Below are positions 31,628-41,153 of a DNA stretch of 64,000 bases, piece after piece. The position numbers and the translations under genes were made by a program. The notes below the pieces were generated by a model, which had not been told where the DNA came from, searched no databases, and was given only the letters and a program-made list of their open reading frames with translations. How positions within the stretch are numbered: the stretch's first letter is position 1; every line of letters starts with the position of its first letter. The DNA is from CBDBLK01 sp965215445 (GTDB taxonomy: Bacteria; Bdellovibrionota; Bacteriovoracia; Bacteriovoracales; Bacteriovoracaceae). The stretch spans positions 558,001-622,000 of the forward strand of contig CBDCDT010000002.1 in assembly GCA_965215445.1 (NCBI GenBank). Direction: 5' to 3'.

Positions 31628-34058
31628 CTATATGACTTCCATTTTTGCCCTTTAAACAACTTATACTTACCGGACACCACTTACAAACATCAGCGTTTCG
31701 AGGAGCAGCAAGAAAATTTTTTTCTTTTTGAAGACTTGTCCAATACCTTTTCAAAGACTCTTTAAAAAAATCTATATGCATCTCCAAGTCTTCTCTAAAA
31801 ATCTTGATATATGAAGATTTCATAAAATATGACTCCTCTAAAGATGCTTTTGTATTTTCGTTATTGGTGTAAATCAACGACTCCTCTGAAGAAGCTAGAT
31901 TGACATAACCAAAAAAAGTTTTCTCCCTCTGCGCCTTCTCTAATAAACTCAAATAAAACCAAATCTGTATCTTTTCTTTTTCTTCAAAATCTTTTACAGA
32001 AGGAATTGAAAAACTTGATCTTTTAAAATCTAATACTCCCGTTCCTAGCTTTTTACTGTGAAAGATACAATCAATAATTCCATTGACTTGATTTCCCAAC
32101 TTAACTTCAAATTCAAAAATACCCTCTGAATCAATATTGTACAGTTTTTGCAACTCTATAATGACACTTTTTGTAAAAGAAACAATTTCTAAATTATAAT
32201 TTTCATAATCCAATTTTCCAACAGCTTTCTCTCGTTCTTTTAAAAAGCAATTTATTACCTCTTGGCAAACTTTAAAGTGTAATTCAGTAGAAAATTCTCT
32301 TTTGTGCTTCAATAAATATTGACCAATAATTCTGTGTTGAATTTCTCCCAGTTCTGCAGCATTAAGAGCGTTCGCCAACTTGTCTTTTCGTGGGACTGGT
32401 CCCAAAACTGAAAAATAAAACTTGCGAGGACAATCTAAATACAATTGCAGTCTACTAGGAGTTAGAGAGTAATCTCTTTTAGCTATTTTCTGCTTATCAA
32501 GTTTAACCAGCTTTGCAAGTGGGTCTATCAGGCCCTTAATCTTGTTAATTTTCTTTTCTCCACGACCTTCAACTAAAATCTTTTCATCAAACTCTCTCCA
32601 AATTTCGTTCCATAACATATTATTTTCAACTAGCCCTTCTTCAATAAATAATATTGAATTTTTTGATGCTAAAAATTCCATGATTTGAAATTTAATAAAC
32701 TTAAAACTTAGTGTTTTATTTCTTATTGGGCCAAAAGAAGAAAGTATTTTATTTGCATCCTCACTATGTTCATGAATTTCTTCATTGAGATTAAGGTAAC
32801 TGCTGGTTGCACAAAGGATTCCTTCTTTTTTAGAGCTAAAACTCCACAACCCCTCAATTCCCTGAATTATATTAAAACGATTTTCCCGAGAAAAAGGAAC
32901 ATCATACGCCTTAGGCAATCGAAGATTGACAACTTCTTCAATGATAGAAAAAACAGATTCACAGATATACTCGTTAACTTCAGACAAATCTTTCCAAGAA
33001 AGAATCGTATTTTTATATTCATTTAGAATTTTAAATCTTCCAAACTCTTCATTTCTAATTGCAATAAATATTTTTTTATCAATTGATTCAATAAAATTAG
33101 CAATAGAACAATTTTTATCTTGACTATTCAATATTATATCTTTCAATTCTTTGTTAACCGTATTTACTACAATTTCTAGAAATTCCGAAGAGATTTTAAA
33201 CCACAAATGCTCATCGGGAATCTCACAAATCTCGGAATAACCAGGATTTCTTGTTCCTAAAAAAACTTGTCTTTCATTTTTTTTTCTAACTATACCACTA
33301 TAAAACTCTGCCATTCTTCCTTTTGGAAAAACGAAATAATGCAACCGAGACTTTTTCTGCTGATTACTATTCTTTAAAAAAATAAAATCTTTATCATCAG
33401 TAGCAATCCATTTAATCCAGTCTGAATTTTTTGATTTTTTTAAAATATCATCTGGAATAGCAATATAAATATCACACATTTCTCTCAAGGAAGTAATAAA
33501 ATCTATTTGAGCTAAAGACAAATGTGAAAACCCTAAAAATAAAAATTTTTTCTTCTTGAGAAATTGAACTCTGTTAGGAAAATCATCAATAAAATTGGTT
33601 ATGGCCCTGTAATTTTCGTGTTCATCACAAATTTTTTTTTGTTTTATGTATGCCAAAAACCACCGCATTGTCTTAGCTACTCGCACATCATATTCTTTAG
33701 ATATTTCGTCAAAAAAAGACATTTCCAAATTAAATGATCTTAGACCTAAAACGGATTGAAAGGCCTTGAAAAAAATACTAATGGGAAAATCTTGAAATTT
33801 GATTTTCCATACAGCACCTAGTTCCAACATCAAATCTGGTTTTTTGCAAACTTTGATATCGAATTGGGCCTTTTGTTTGAGATATTCCAAAAAATTAGAA
33901 ATAGCAAAAATTTTTATTTCAAATTGATTGCGCTGAGAAAGTCTCAATCTAATATCGTCTGCTATTGAAATGCTCGGGCAAATAATCTCAAATTTACTTT
34001 TTACAAAAGAAAACTGTAAAAGCTCTTCTTGGGATTGATAACTGACAATTTTTTGCAT
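31614..34058 (-). CDS. addB: AddB-like exonuclease subunit
   Basis: An 814-residue partner of AddA. The N-terminal helicase-like half has no Walker A motif: the segment SKFEIICPSISIADDIRL stands where it would be, so this half is probably not an ATPase. The C-terminal half is a PD-(D/E)XK nuclease with LDCPRKFYFSVLG, LGEIQHRIIG, GIIDCIFHSKK and VLDFKRSS. The terminal CKWCPVSISC completes the four-Cys Fe-S cluster typical of AddB. The gene lies 15 bp after a lipoprotein gene and overlaps addA by 14 nt. Together they substitute for RecBCD. Confidence 0.85.
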   Translation of the reverse strand: MQKIVSYQSQEELLQFSFVKSKFEIICPSISIADDIRLRLSQRNQFEIKIFAISNFLEYLKQKAQFDIKVCKKPDLMLELGAVWKIKFQDFPISIFFKAFQSVLGLRSFNLEMSFFDEISKEYDVRVAKTMRWFLAYIKQKKICDEHENYRAITNFIDDFPNRVQFLKKKKFLFLGFSHLSLAQIDFITSLREMCDIYIAIPDDILKKSKNSDWIKWIATDDKDFIFLKNSNQQKKSRLHYFVFPKGRMAEFYSGIVRKKNERQVFLGTRNPGYSEICEIPDEHLWFKISSEFLEIVVNTVNKELKDIILNSQDKNCSIANFIESIDKKIFIAIRNEEFGRFKILNEYKNTILSWKDLSEVNEYICESVFSIIEEVVNLRLPKAYDVPFSRENRFNIIQGIEGLWSFSSKKEGILCATSSYLNLNEEIHEHSEDANKILSSFGPIRNKTLSFKFIKFQIMEFLASKNSILFIEEGLVENNMLWNEIWREFDEKILVEGRGEKKINKIKGLIDPLAKLVKLDKQKIAKRDYSLTPSRLQLYLDCPRKFYFSVLGPVPRKDKLANALNAAELGEIQHRIIGQYLLKHKREFSTELHFKVCQEVINCFLKEREKAVGKLDYENYNLEIVSFTKSVIIELQKLYNIDSEGIFEFEVKLGNQVNGIIDCIFHSKKLGTGVLDFKRSSFSIPSVKDFEEKEKIQIWFYLSLLEKAQREKTFFGYVNLASSEESLIYTNNENTKASLEESYFMKSSYIKIFREDLEMHIDFFKESLKRYWTSLQKEKNFLAAPRNADVCKWCPVSISCLKGKNGSHIVENA

Positions 34059-34073
34059 AAATTCTAACTATTT

Positions 34074-35156
34074 TTATTTAAAAAATTTCCAACTGAATCC
34101 CTTCTCTTCTGGAAACCAAAGTATCCTTTTTAAAACTTCTGACTCTCCATAAGCTCCACAAAAATTTTCAGCTCCTGGCCCGGATACCCATGCGGAGGAA
34201 AGCAAAGAACTTTTATGAAAAATGATATTTTTTCCTTTTTTTATAAAATTGGCCCAACTTTTTCCTTGCTTGGGAAATTCAAAAAGAAGAGATGCTGATG
34301 TCGTTAATAAAATAGTTGTATCATTTTTCTCAGAATGATTTCTTACAAACTCAACAATTTTAGAAATTTCATCTAGCTTCTGTTTTGCCTTTTCAAAACT
34401 ACCCAACTTTAAGGCCTCATAAAACGAGAAATCTCTCACAATAAAAAGTGATGGTTCCTTTATTTTTGCAAAAGCATCCCAAAGAGCGCGTACATTGCCC
34501 AAGAAACTGCTAAAACATTTTTCAGACTGACAAGATTTGTCGTAAAAAACACCAGGCACAAAAGAGATATTTTCTTGGTAATGAAACGATTTTGCCAATT
34601 TATCCTTTGGAGGTTTTAACATCATTTTCCAAAATGAAATATCATTAAAAAAACTGTTTTTATCTGAGCAACTAAAATATTGCCCTAAGGAATATTGGCC
34701 TGAATTAGCATTTTCAACAATCCCAACTTTAAATTGAACTTGCTCCAAGATTTTCCAGATAGGTTTGTGTTTTAAATCCGAACAACTGCCGACAACATCG
34801 CGGCTTCCTACCATTTGTGAAAAAAATCCGCGATCAGGCGGAGGCCTTAAATTAAAATAATTGTGAGACCACATTTTCCCCAAACATTGGAACTTCTCTA
34901 ATTCTATTTTTTGTGCAAGGTCTTCCCTGCTAAATTTGAGGAAGGCCAAATGTTCTTCTGAAAGGCCTGCAATTTGAAGCCATACTATTTTTCGACCTTT
35001 CTCACCGAAACGATGAGGTTCTAAATTAAGTGTCTGAGTCCTGGAGCAAGCACCAAAGGATGCCAAAATGAACATAAACAGAAATTGCTTTGGCCAATAG
35101 GAATTGACTAATATTATCCGATGATTTCGCCTTGATTTTTTATTGAAAAGATTCAC
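34074..35156 (-). CDS. Predicted lipoprotein, possibly alkaline-phosphatase-superfamily fold
   Basis: A 360-residue protein. A GTG start at 35156 gives a long basic N-region, then FLFMFILASFGAC with a possible lipobox at about residue 37; an ATG at 35075 would give a much shorter signal. The mature part includes IVWLQIAGLSEEHLAFL near the start and TTILLTTSASLLFEFP near the end, with a RDFSFYEALKLG segment. This pattern faintly resembles alkaline phosphatase/sulfatase-like proteins, but I see no complete metal site. It precedes addB by 15 bp, although no functional link is known. Function unknown. Confidence 0.6.
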   Translation of the reverse strand: MNLFNKKSRRNHRIILVNSYWPKQFLFMFILASFGACSRTQTLNLEPHRFGEKGRKIVWLQIAGLSEEHLAFLKFSREDLAQKIELEKFQCLGKMWSHNYFNLRPPPDRGFFSQMVGSRDVVGSCSDLKHKPIWKILEQVQFKVGIVENANSGQYSLGQYFSCSDKNSFFNDISFWKMMLKPPKDKLAKSFHYQENISFVPGVFYDKSCQSEKCFSSFLGNVRALWDAFAKIKEPSLFIVRDFSFYEALKLGSFEKAKQKLDEISKIVEFVRNHSEKNDTTILLTTSASLLFEFPKQGKSWANFIKKGKNIIFHKSSLLSSAWVSGPGAENFCGAYGESEVLKRILWFPEEKGFSWKFFK

Positions 35157-35241
35157 TTATTCTTATAACTTCCTTATGCTTGAAAGAGTAAACTGAAGAT
35201 GGCCTATCTTCAACTGGCCATAAAAAATTAAGAGGGGGCCG

Positions 35242-37260
35242 GTGGATATCAACGCAACTCGTGAAATTATGTGGAACGTCCCAGGATGGATGAAAATGGC
35301 CATGTATGCCCTGACCCTTGTAGGGTTGGCGATTATGACTATGGGCGTCTACGGCAAACTCAAATTTGCAACTCAAGGTAAAAAAATCACCTATTTGAAA
35401 ACTGTTTTACCCGATTCTCTCAATTGGCCCTCTTTTTTCCAAACTCTCTTTTTCCAAGGAAAAATTCATCGCAATTTGGAAGTAGGTATCTTTCACAGCA
35501 TGATCTTTTACGGCTTTGTTATTCTATGGATTGCTACAGATATTGTTGCCATTCACTACGATACGCCTTTTAAAATTTTTCAAGGCCCACTTTATATCAT
35601 AATTTCTTTTTTGGCAGACTTCGGTGGTTTTTTCCTGCTCATAGGCTTAAGTCTTGCCTACTACAGACGTTACATAAAAAAACCAACCCATCTTTCCGCA
35701 ACCCAACCAAGACAAGAATTATTTATGTATATTATGTTGCTCTCTCTAGTTATCGTCGGTTTCCTTTTAGAAGGAATACGCATACTGGGAACGGGTATGC
35801 CTGCCGGAGAAAAAATTTATGCTCCATTCGGATATGCTCTCGCATTACTTCTCCAAAGCTTTTCCCTATCAGAAAAAACCTGGGCCACGCTTTACCAATC
35901 ACTCTGGTTTTTTCACATGGCCAACACGGCGCTTTTTATCGCCTCCGTTGGGCATAGTAAATTTTTCCATATATTTTTACTCCCCATTCAGGCCTTAATA
36001 ACTCCCAAACGAAGGGGAGGAGTTCTCAACCCTATTGACTTTGAAGATGAAAATGCTGAAACCTTTGGGTTGGGCAAACTTTCTGAACTTACTCTCAAAA
36101 ACAGATTAGATATGTTGGCCTGTGTAGAATGTGGGCGCTGTACACTGGCCTGCCCTGCTAACGCTTCGGGGAAACCACTCGACCCCAAACTTATTATCAC
36201 CAAAGCGAGGGATTTGGCCTTTGAAACCCAAATGAAAGGGGAGCAAGATGCCGAACTATGGAACAACAATCCTCTCTATTCCCATAATGAACTAGATTCA
36301 TGTACAACCTGCGGGGCCTGCATTGAAGAATGTCCCGCAGGTATTGAACATATTGACATGATTATGCAGGCAAAACGCTATAAAGTTCTCACTTTAGGTC
36401 AACTCCCTCCCACTGCGGCCAGTACGATTAATAAAATCAAGGTCAACGGAAACCCTTGGGGAATTAATCAAGAAGACCGCTTTAAGTGGGCCGATGGTCA
36501 AAATATCCCGGTGATTACTCCAGAAAAAAAAGTTGAATACCTCTATTACGTCGGATGTGCCGGTTCATACGATTCTGCCAATCAAAAAATTGTACGGGAT
36601 ACCATTGCTCTTCTTAAAAAAGCAAATGTTGAGTTTGCAGTTATGGGAAAAAGCGAAAAATGCAATGGAGACCCAGTCAGACGTTTTGGAGATGAATATA
36701 GCTTTTATGAAATTGCCATTGAAAATATCACCAACATAAGAAAATATCAGTTCGATAAAATAGTTACTCACTGCCCACACTGTTTGCACACTATCGGTAA
36801 GGAATATGCCAAGTTTGAAAATGGTGAATTTGAAACGATCCATCATACAGAGCTTTTAGCGGAACTTATAAAAGCTGGTCGCCTTAGGCCCCAAAAAACT
36901 ATTGAAAAAGAACTAACCTTTCACGACCCTTGCTATCTTGGCCGCCATCATGGCGAATACAATGCACCTAGAAATATCTTGGAATCCATACCTGGAGTTA
37001 AAATTCAAGAAATGAAAAAAAATAAGGAAAACTCATTCTGTTGCGGAATGGGTGGAGGGAACATGTGGTATGAATTGCCAGAAGGTGAATCTGTTTCTAA
37101 TCAACGCCTACAACAGGTAGGTGAAACCAAGGCCCCTCTTTTAGCAACTTCTTGCCCTTATTGCTTAATTAACTTCAATAGCTCAAAGACACATGTCAAG
37201 GAAACTGAGGATATTGAAATTGAAGATGTCGCCAACCTTTTGGCCCAATCCACTCTTTAA
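35242..37260 (+). CDS. Membrane-bound Fe-S oxidoreductase (NarI/HdrE-like + two 4Fe-4S + two CCG domains)
   Basis: A 672-residue protein starting at GTG 35242. The first 260 residues contain about six membrane helices, as in the haem-binding NarI/DsrM-type subunit. Two 4Fe-4S motifs follow: CVECGRCTLACPA (about 292-304) and CTTCGACIEECPA. The last part has two CCG (DUF3390/HdrD-type) domains: YYVGCAGSYD with CPHCLHTIG, and CYLGRHHG with CCGMGGG and CPYCLIN. Fusions of this kind pass electrons between quinones and soluble flavoproteins and are often linked to ETF and fatty-acid oxidation. No ETF genes are in this window. The next gene starts inside its 3' end. Confidence 0.88.
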   Translation: MDINATREIMWNVPGWMKMAMYALTLVGLAIMTMGVYGKLKFATQGKKITYLKTVLPDSLNWPSFFQTLFFQGKIHRNLEVGIFHSMIFYGFVILWIATDIVAIHYDTPFKIFQGPLYIIISFLADFGGFFLLIGLSLAYYRRYIKKPTHLSATQPRQELFMYIMLLSLVIVGFLLEGIRILGTGMPAGEKIYAPFGYALALLLQSFSLSEKTWATLYQSLWFFHMANTALFIASVGHSKFFHIFLLPIQALITPKRRGGVLNPIDFEDENAETFGLGKLSELTLKNRLDMLACVECGRCTLACPANASGKPLDPKLIITKARDLAFETQMKGEQDAELWNNNPLYSHNELDSCTTCGACIEECPAGIEHIDMIMQAKRYKVLTLGQLPPTAASTINKIKVNGNPWGINQEDRFKWADGQNIPVITPEKKVEYLYYVGCAGSYDSANQKIVRDTIALLKKANVEFAVMGKSEKCNGDPVRRFGDEYSFYEIAIENITNIRKYQFDKIVTHCPHCLHTIGKEYAKFENGEFETIHHTELLAELIKAGRLRPQKTIEKELTFHDPCYLGRHHGEYNAPRNILESIPGVKIQEMKKNKENSFCCGMGGGNMWYELPEGESVSNQRLQQVGETKAPLLATSCPYCLINFNSSKTHVKETEDIEIEDVANLLAQSTL

Positions 37261-39166
37261 TACTGCCTTTACCGCTCTATTAATAGGGTTGTTTTCTAGC
37301 ACGGTTTTTTGCCAATCTGAAAACCCTCCTCCTGGACTTATAGAAAGTTTACAAACTCTTATTCAATCTCAAAGAGAAAATCATAAGAAGCAAATTCAAT
37401 CCATAAATCGGACAAACACAAATTTTTCTATTAGTCAAGAAACATTAAAATCATCCAAACTAAATCCAGAGTTTTTAAAAAATATTTTTCTTCATACTGA
37501 TTCTCAATGGCTTAATTATTTAAAACAAAATGATTGTTCATTTTTATCACTTCTGCATAATAATCTTATAAAAGGAGCGTCTGGTGATATAAAAGAGATT
37601 CCACTCATAACAAATCGAGGAGAAAATATCCTTATCTCTAAAAATGAATTCGTTAAAAAATCCTTGGAGTTTAAATGCTTCAACAATAAACAAATTGCGG
37701 AGTTATTTTCCAAGAAGAACGTAAAAACAACTCTTTCAAAATTCGAATATCCAACTCCTAAAAAAAAAGCTGAATGTAATACAATCATTGATAACTGGAA
37801 AACCAATAATTATCTACCCTATCTCTGCCAAATAACACAAGCCATTTCAAAAGGGAGGAAAGCTGAACTGCATTTGAACAATGCTAAAAATAAAAATTTT
37901 AGGTTGTCTCAAAGACTATCTCCCCTTATTAGAGATTATCAATGGTATACTAAGAACATAGATTTTTTTAAACGTAATTACTTAAATAATCTATGTAATG
38001 GGCTTGAAACTAAAAATCTTTTTTGTAATCCCTATTTGACCCAGGATATTTGGTCAAAAGTTGTTAACGGAGAACATCCAAAAGAAAAACTTTTTTATAA
38101 ATGCAAAAATTTAAAACAAAAAGAAAATATAGACATGAAAACTCTTGAGGACTGCGCTTTTATGATGAATAAAGCTCCTGAAATTTGCACTACCAAAACG
38201 GCATCAGGATATCCCTCTCTTTTCCCCAGACCCAATTGTCACTTGCTAAGCACTGCTCTCAATGCTTCAACACTTAGAACTTCTTATCATGATTGTCCTG
38301 CCAATGTCGACAATTTAACTATTGTTAACATCCATAGAATTATCAATCATTTTAAACCAAGAAAAATTGATCCCAATCCTTTAAGCTGCTTTGGAGAAAC
38401 TTACTATAGTTTCAACAAACTAAATGTTGACTCTAAAAACTCCGACAAATGGCCCCTTCGCCTGTGTTACTTTGATAGAATTAAAGACCAAGAAATTTGC
38501 AAAGCATATATTCCAGGAAGTCTAAAAGAAGGGCCTCTGGGTGAAGAATTCGTTGTAAGCTCTATTCTTAAACGAACTCGAGGGATGGCAAAAAATAGTC
38601 GTTGTGTCCTTATTAAAAAGAAAAAATATAACCCTAATTTAACCGATTACAAGCATGGCTGTTTTATTGTTATAGATAATGAAAAATGTGATTCTTCCTT
38701 ATGTTCAAGAAATATCTTCCTGGATAAAAAATTAATAAGTGATATTACCTACAAGAGAAATTCTTATCTTCAATATTTCCCAGTTGATTATACCCGAAAG
38801 GCATTTAGTGCTACTAATATGCTGGCAAATAGTTATAAACTAAAATCAATTCGTCTCAATAATCTAACAGATCTTGAAGTTTTTCTCAAAAAAAATAAAT
38901 CTTCGCTTATACATGGGATTGGATGTGCCGAAGATTTATTACCACAATTTTTTAAAACTAAAACATTCAATCAATGCAAACCGATGCCTTTCATTATAGA
39001 TAATGTAGTTCGCAAAAATAAGAATAGATTTTTAGTTTTAAGAACGGCCATTGATGATGTTCACTCTCCCAGGCTTATTTTATGGGGTTTTGTTTTCTCT
39101 GCTCTTAGTAATTTCAAAAAAATTCATTCTTTAGGCCTATGGACGCTGCATGGAATTAAAAGTTAA
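37226..39166 (+). CDS. Exported cysteine-rich protein of unknown function, 646 aa
   Basis: The frame opens at 37193, but the ATG at 37226 directly begins a signal sequence (PLFNTAFTALLIGLFSSTVF, cut near CQS). The start overlaps the Fe-S oxidoreductase gene by 35 nt. The mature protein is rich in Lys, Asn and Ser, with about 25 Cys spread along the chain, often as single residues in KC, NC or DC contexts, which suggests disulfides in the periplasm or outside. No recognised domain or catalytic motif is visible. The next gene begins 17 nt before its stop, so it is the first of a three-gene translationally coupled set. Confidence 0.7.
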   Translation: MSPTFWPNPLFNTAFTALLIGLFSSTVFCQSENPPPGLIESLQTLIQSQRENHKKQIQSINRTNTNFSISQETLKSSKLNPEFLKNIFLHTDSQWLNYLKQNDCSFLSLLHNNLIKGASGDIKEIPLITNRGENILISKNEFVKKSLEFKCFNNKQIAELFSKKNVKTTLSKFEYPTPKKKAECNTIIDNWKTNNYLPYLCQITQAISKGRKAELHLNNAKNKNFRLSQRLSPLIRDYQWYTKNIDFFKRNYLNNLCNGLETKNLFCNPYLTQDIWSKVVNGEHPKEKLFYKCKNLKQKENIDMKTLEDCAFMMNKAPEICTTKTASGYPSLFPRPNCHLLSTALNASTLRTSYHDCPANVDNLTIVNIHRIINHFKPRKIDPNPLSCFGETYYSFNKLNVDSKNSDKWPLRLCYFDRIKDQEICKAYIPGSLKEGPLGEEFVVSSILKRTRGMAKNSRCVLIKKKKYNPNLTDYKHGCFIVIDNEKCDSSLCSRNIFLDKKLISDITYKRNSYLQYFPVDYTRKAFSATNMLANSYKLKSIRLNNLTDLEVFLKKNKSSLIHGIGCAEDLLPQFFKTKTFNQCKPMPFIIDNVVRKNKNRFLVLRTAIDDVHSPRLILWGFVFSALSNFKKIHSLGLWTLHGIKS

Positions 39167-40238
39167 GTCTTTATCTCTATATTTAATTTCTGCGTTGGCA
39201 TTAAATATTTATGCCAGAAGTAAACTTCCTGTTTTAACTACTAAACAAGAAATCACAAATTTACGATTCATAAGCTCAAACGGAAAATTTACTTACTATC
39301 AAAGAAAGTCAGGGAGCTTTATTCTATCAACAAATTACAATGTTGAAGAATCTATCAAATTAAATAAAAATACTCACTTTCAGGCAAAGGCATCCAACGC
39401 AAAAAAATGGATTCTGGTAAGTGCTAATGAAAACTTCCAAACTCACTACTCTCTGCGCAACTCTTTAAAGATTTATAAAATTCCCTTTGGAAAAAGTAAA
39501 TCCCAACTTATCGGAGAAGGTCTGGAACCTCAGCTTCATTTGGGAGATGAATGGGCCAGTTGGTTTTCACCCAAAGAAAAAAGAATAAAGTTCTTAAACC
39601 TCAATAAAGAAGGATTGCAATTTTCTATCCCCATTGCCAATATTAGCAACCCTTATTTCATTCCCAGAACACTTATGCTTAATAATAACCAAATTCTTTT
39701 TACTGATTTAAATGAGAAAGGATTTCCTGGGATTCTTCTTTTTGAAAAAAATGTAAAAAAAATAGGCCTTTTTCAAAAATTTGAATCCCCCAACTTGGGT
39801 ATTGAATTTTGCAAAAAAAACAAAAAAATTTATATTATGAGGTACGGACTCGACAGTCTTGAAAAATCCACAACAATAAGAGAAGTAAATCCTGAAAAGT
39901 TGGACTACACTAAATCAAAGGCTATTTATAGTTCGGACAAAAATGATATAGGTCAGATTTCTTGCCAAGTATCTACAGACTCCATTTTCTTTATTAAAAA
40001 TGTCTCCGATCAGGAAGGAAATTTATTTTACGAAGTTGCTCGACTTAACACCAAGAGCAAAGAAATTAAAATTATAAGTGATGTTTCCTTTGCAACCCAA
40101 TTACTTGAAATGGATGGAAATCTTCTGTTGCCACATAATGGAAACTATAAAGTTTTATTGGGGGAAAACAATATGGCCCAGTTTGATCTTCTCAAAACAT
40201 ACTCCTCCTCTAACAAGAAAGAAAAAGATGAAAAATAA
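39150..40238 (+). CDS. Exported beta-propeller-like protein, 362 aa
   Basis: It has a signal peptide (LSLYLISALALNIYA). Repeated strand pairs spaced about 40-50 residues follow, such as NGKFTYYQRKSGSFILS, AKKWILVSANENFQ, EWASWFSPKEKRIKFLNL and DSIFFIKNVSDQEGNLFY. This alternation suggests a WD40/TolB-like propeller, but the blades are degenerate. It overlaps the preceding gene by 17 nt and the next by 11 nt. It could be a binding platform for the two neighbouring exported proteins; this is inference. Confidence 0.65.
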   Translation: MELKVKSLSLYLISALALNIYARSKLPVLTTKQEITNLRFISSNGKFTYYQRKSGSFILSTNYNVEESIKLNKNTHFQAKASNAKKWILVSANENFQTHYSLRNSLKIYKIPFGKSKSQLIGEGLEPQLHLGDEWASWFSPKEKRIKFLNLNKEGLQFSIPIANISNPYFIPRTLMLNNNQILFTDLNEKGFPGILLFEKNVKKIGLFQKFESPNLGIEFCKKNKKIYIMRYGLDSLEKSTTIREVNPEKLDYTKSKAIYSSDKNDIGQISCQVSTDSIFFIKNVSDQEGNLFYEVARLNTKSKEIKIISDVSFATQLLEMDGNLLLPHNGNYKVLLGENNMAQFDLLKTYSSSNKKEKDEK

Positions 40239-41136
40239 ATATTATTTTTTCCTTGTATCATTTTCTCTCATCATAACCTTTTCATCAAAACCGACCTATT
40301 GGGTACCTGAAAAAAAAATGCCTTATGAAATTGAAAGTATTGTTAAAAGCATCCAATGGAACCACCTTGAAAATGATCTAAAGAAAAATATTCAGACCAA
40401 TGTAGGCAAAATAGATTTTATGATGAATAAATTTTCCGAAGACGATCTTTATTTTATTTCCAAAACTGCCACCTACAAATATCTTCTTGGAAACAGACCC
40501 CTCAGCAAAATTCCAAGTGATTTTTATGAGACTAATCCCTTCCTCAATTTTAAACTTCAAAAAGGAGATGTTGAGCTTATCCCTTTCGGGGAATGGTTTA
40601 TTTCCGTCATTCTGCGCGACCTCAATGAAATTTACCAAATGCCTGATTATAAAAACTACTTAAAGGCCAGAAAAAACCCCAATCTTGCTACTTCAAAAAC
40701 CAACAAAATTGCAAAACGCCTTAACCTCATTGTCCCATGGTTTGTTTTCTTCCAAGAAAGAAGTATTCGAGAGATTAATTGGGATCTACAACCAACTCTC
40801 AACAAAATGCTCTCTCAACTTAGCACTCAACTGAAAATATACTGGGAGCTAAAAACTGGCGACAAAATAATTTGGCCTCAAAATTTTGAAATCACTTGGT
40901 TTAAACATCAAGAAAAAAAGATTATAACCGAAAAAGATACACTACCGGAAATTATTGATAATATAGTCAAAAGCGAGCAACCAAAAGAACTCCCCCAACC
41001 AATTGACGATTGGAAGATTGATACATCTGATTTTGCTTCAACCCTTACCCCTGTCCTAAAAGACCAAAGGCCAGAACCAAATTACACCCCACCTGAAAAA
41101 TTGCCTCACCCTGTTGACGACTGGGCCTTTGAATAA
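40228..41136 (+). CDS. Exported protein with duplicated LPxP(I/V)DDW tail motif, 302 aa
   Basis: The start ATG 40228 overlaps the upstream gene by 11 nt and opens with a signal peptide (YYFFLVSFSLIITFSSKPTY). The frame is open upstream to 40078, but that part is a shadow of the propeller gene. The folded region is helical and aromatic. The C-terminal 50 residues contain LPQPIDDWKI and, about 35 residues later, LPHPVDDWAFE as the very end, a duplicated short linear motif in a Pro-rich context. I know no such family. Confidence 0.65.
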   Translation: MKNKYYFFLVSFSLIITFSSKPTYWVPEKKMPYEIESIVKSIQWNHLENDLKKNIQTNVGKIDFMMNKFSEDDLYFISKTATYKYLLGNRPLSKIPSDFYETNPFLNFKLQKGDVELIPFGEWFISVILRDLNEIYQMPDYKNYLKARKNPNLATSKTNKIAKRLNLIVPWFVFFQERSIREINWDLQPTLNKMLSQLSTQLKIYWELKTGDKIIWPQNFEITWFKHQEKKIITEKDTLPEIIDNIVKSEQPKELPQPIDDWKIDTSDFASTLTPVLKDQRPEPNYTPPEKLPHPVDDWAFE

Positions 41137-41153
41137 CCGGGAAGGCAATATTA

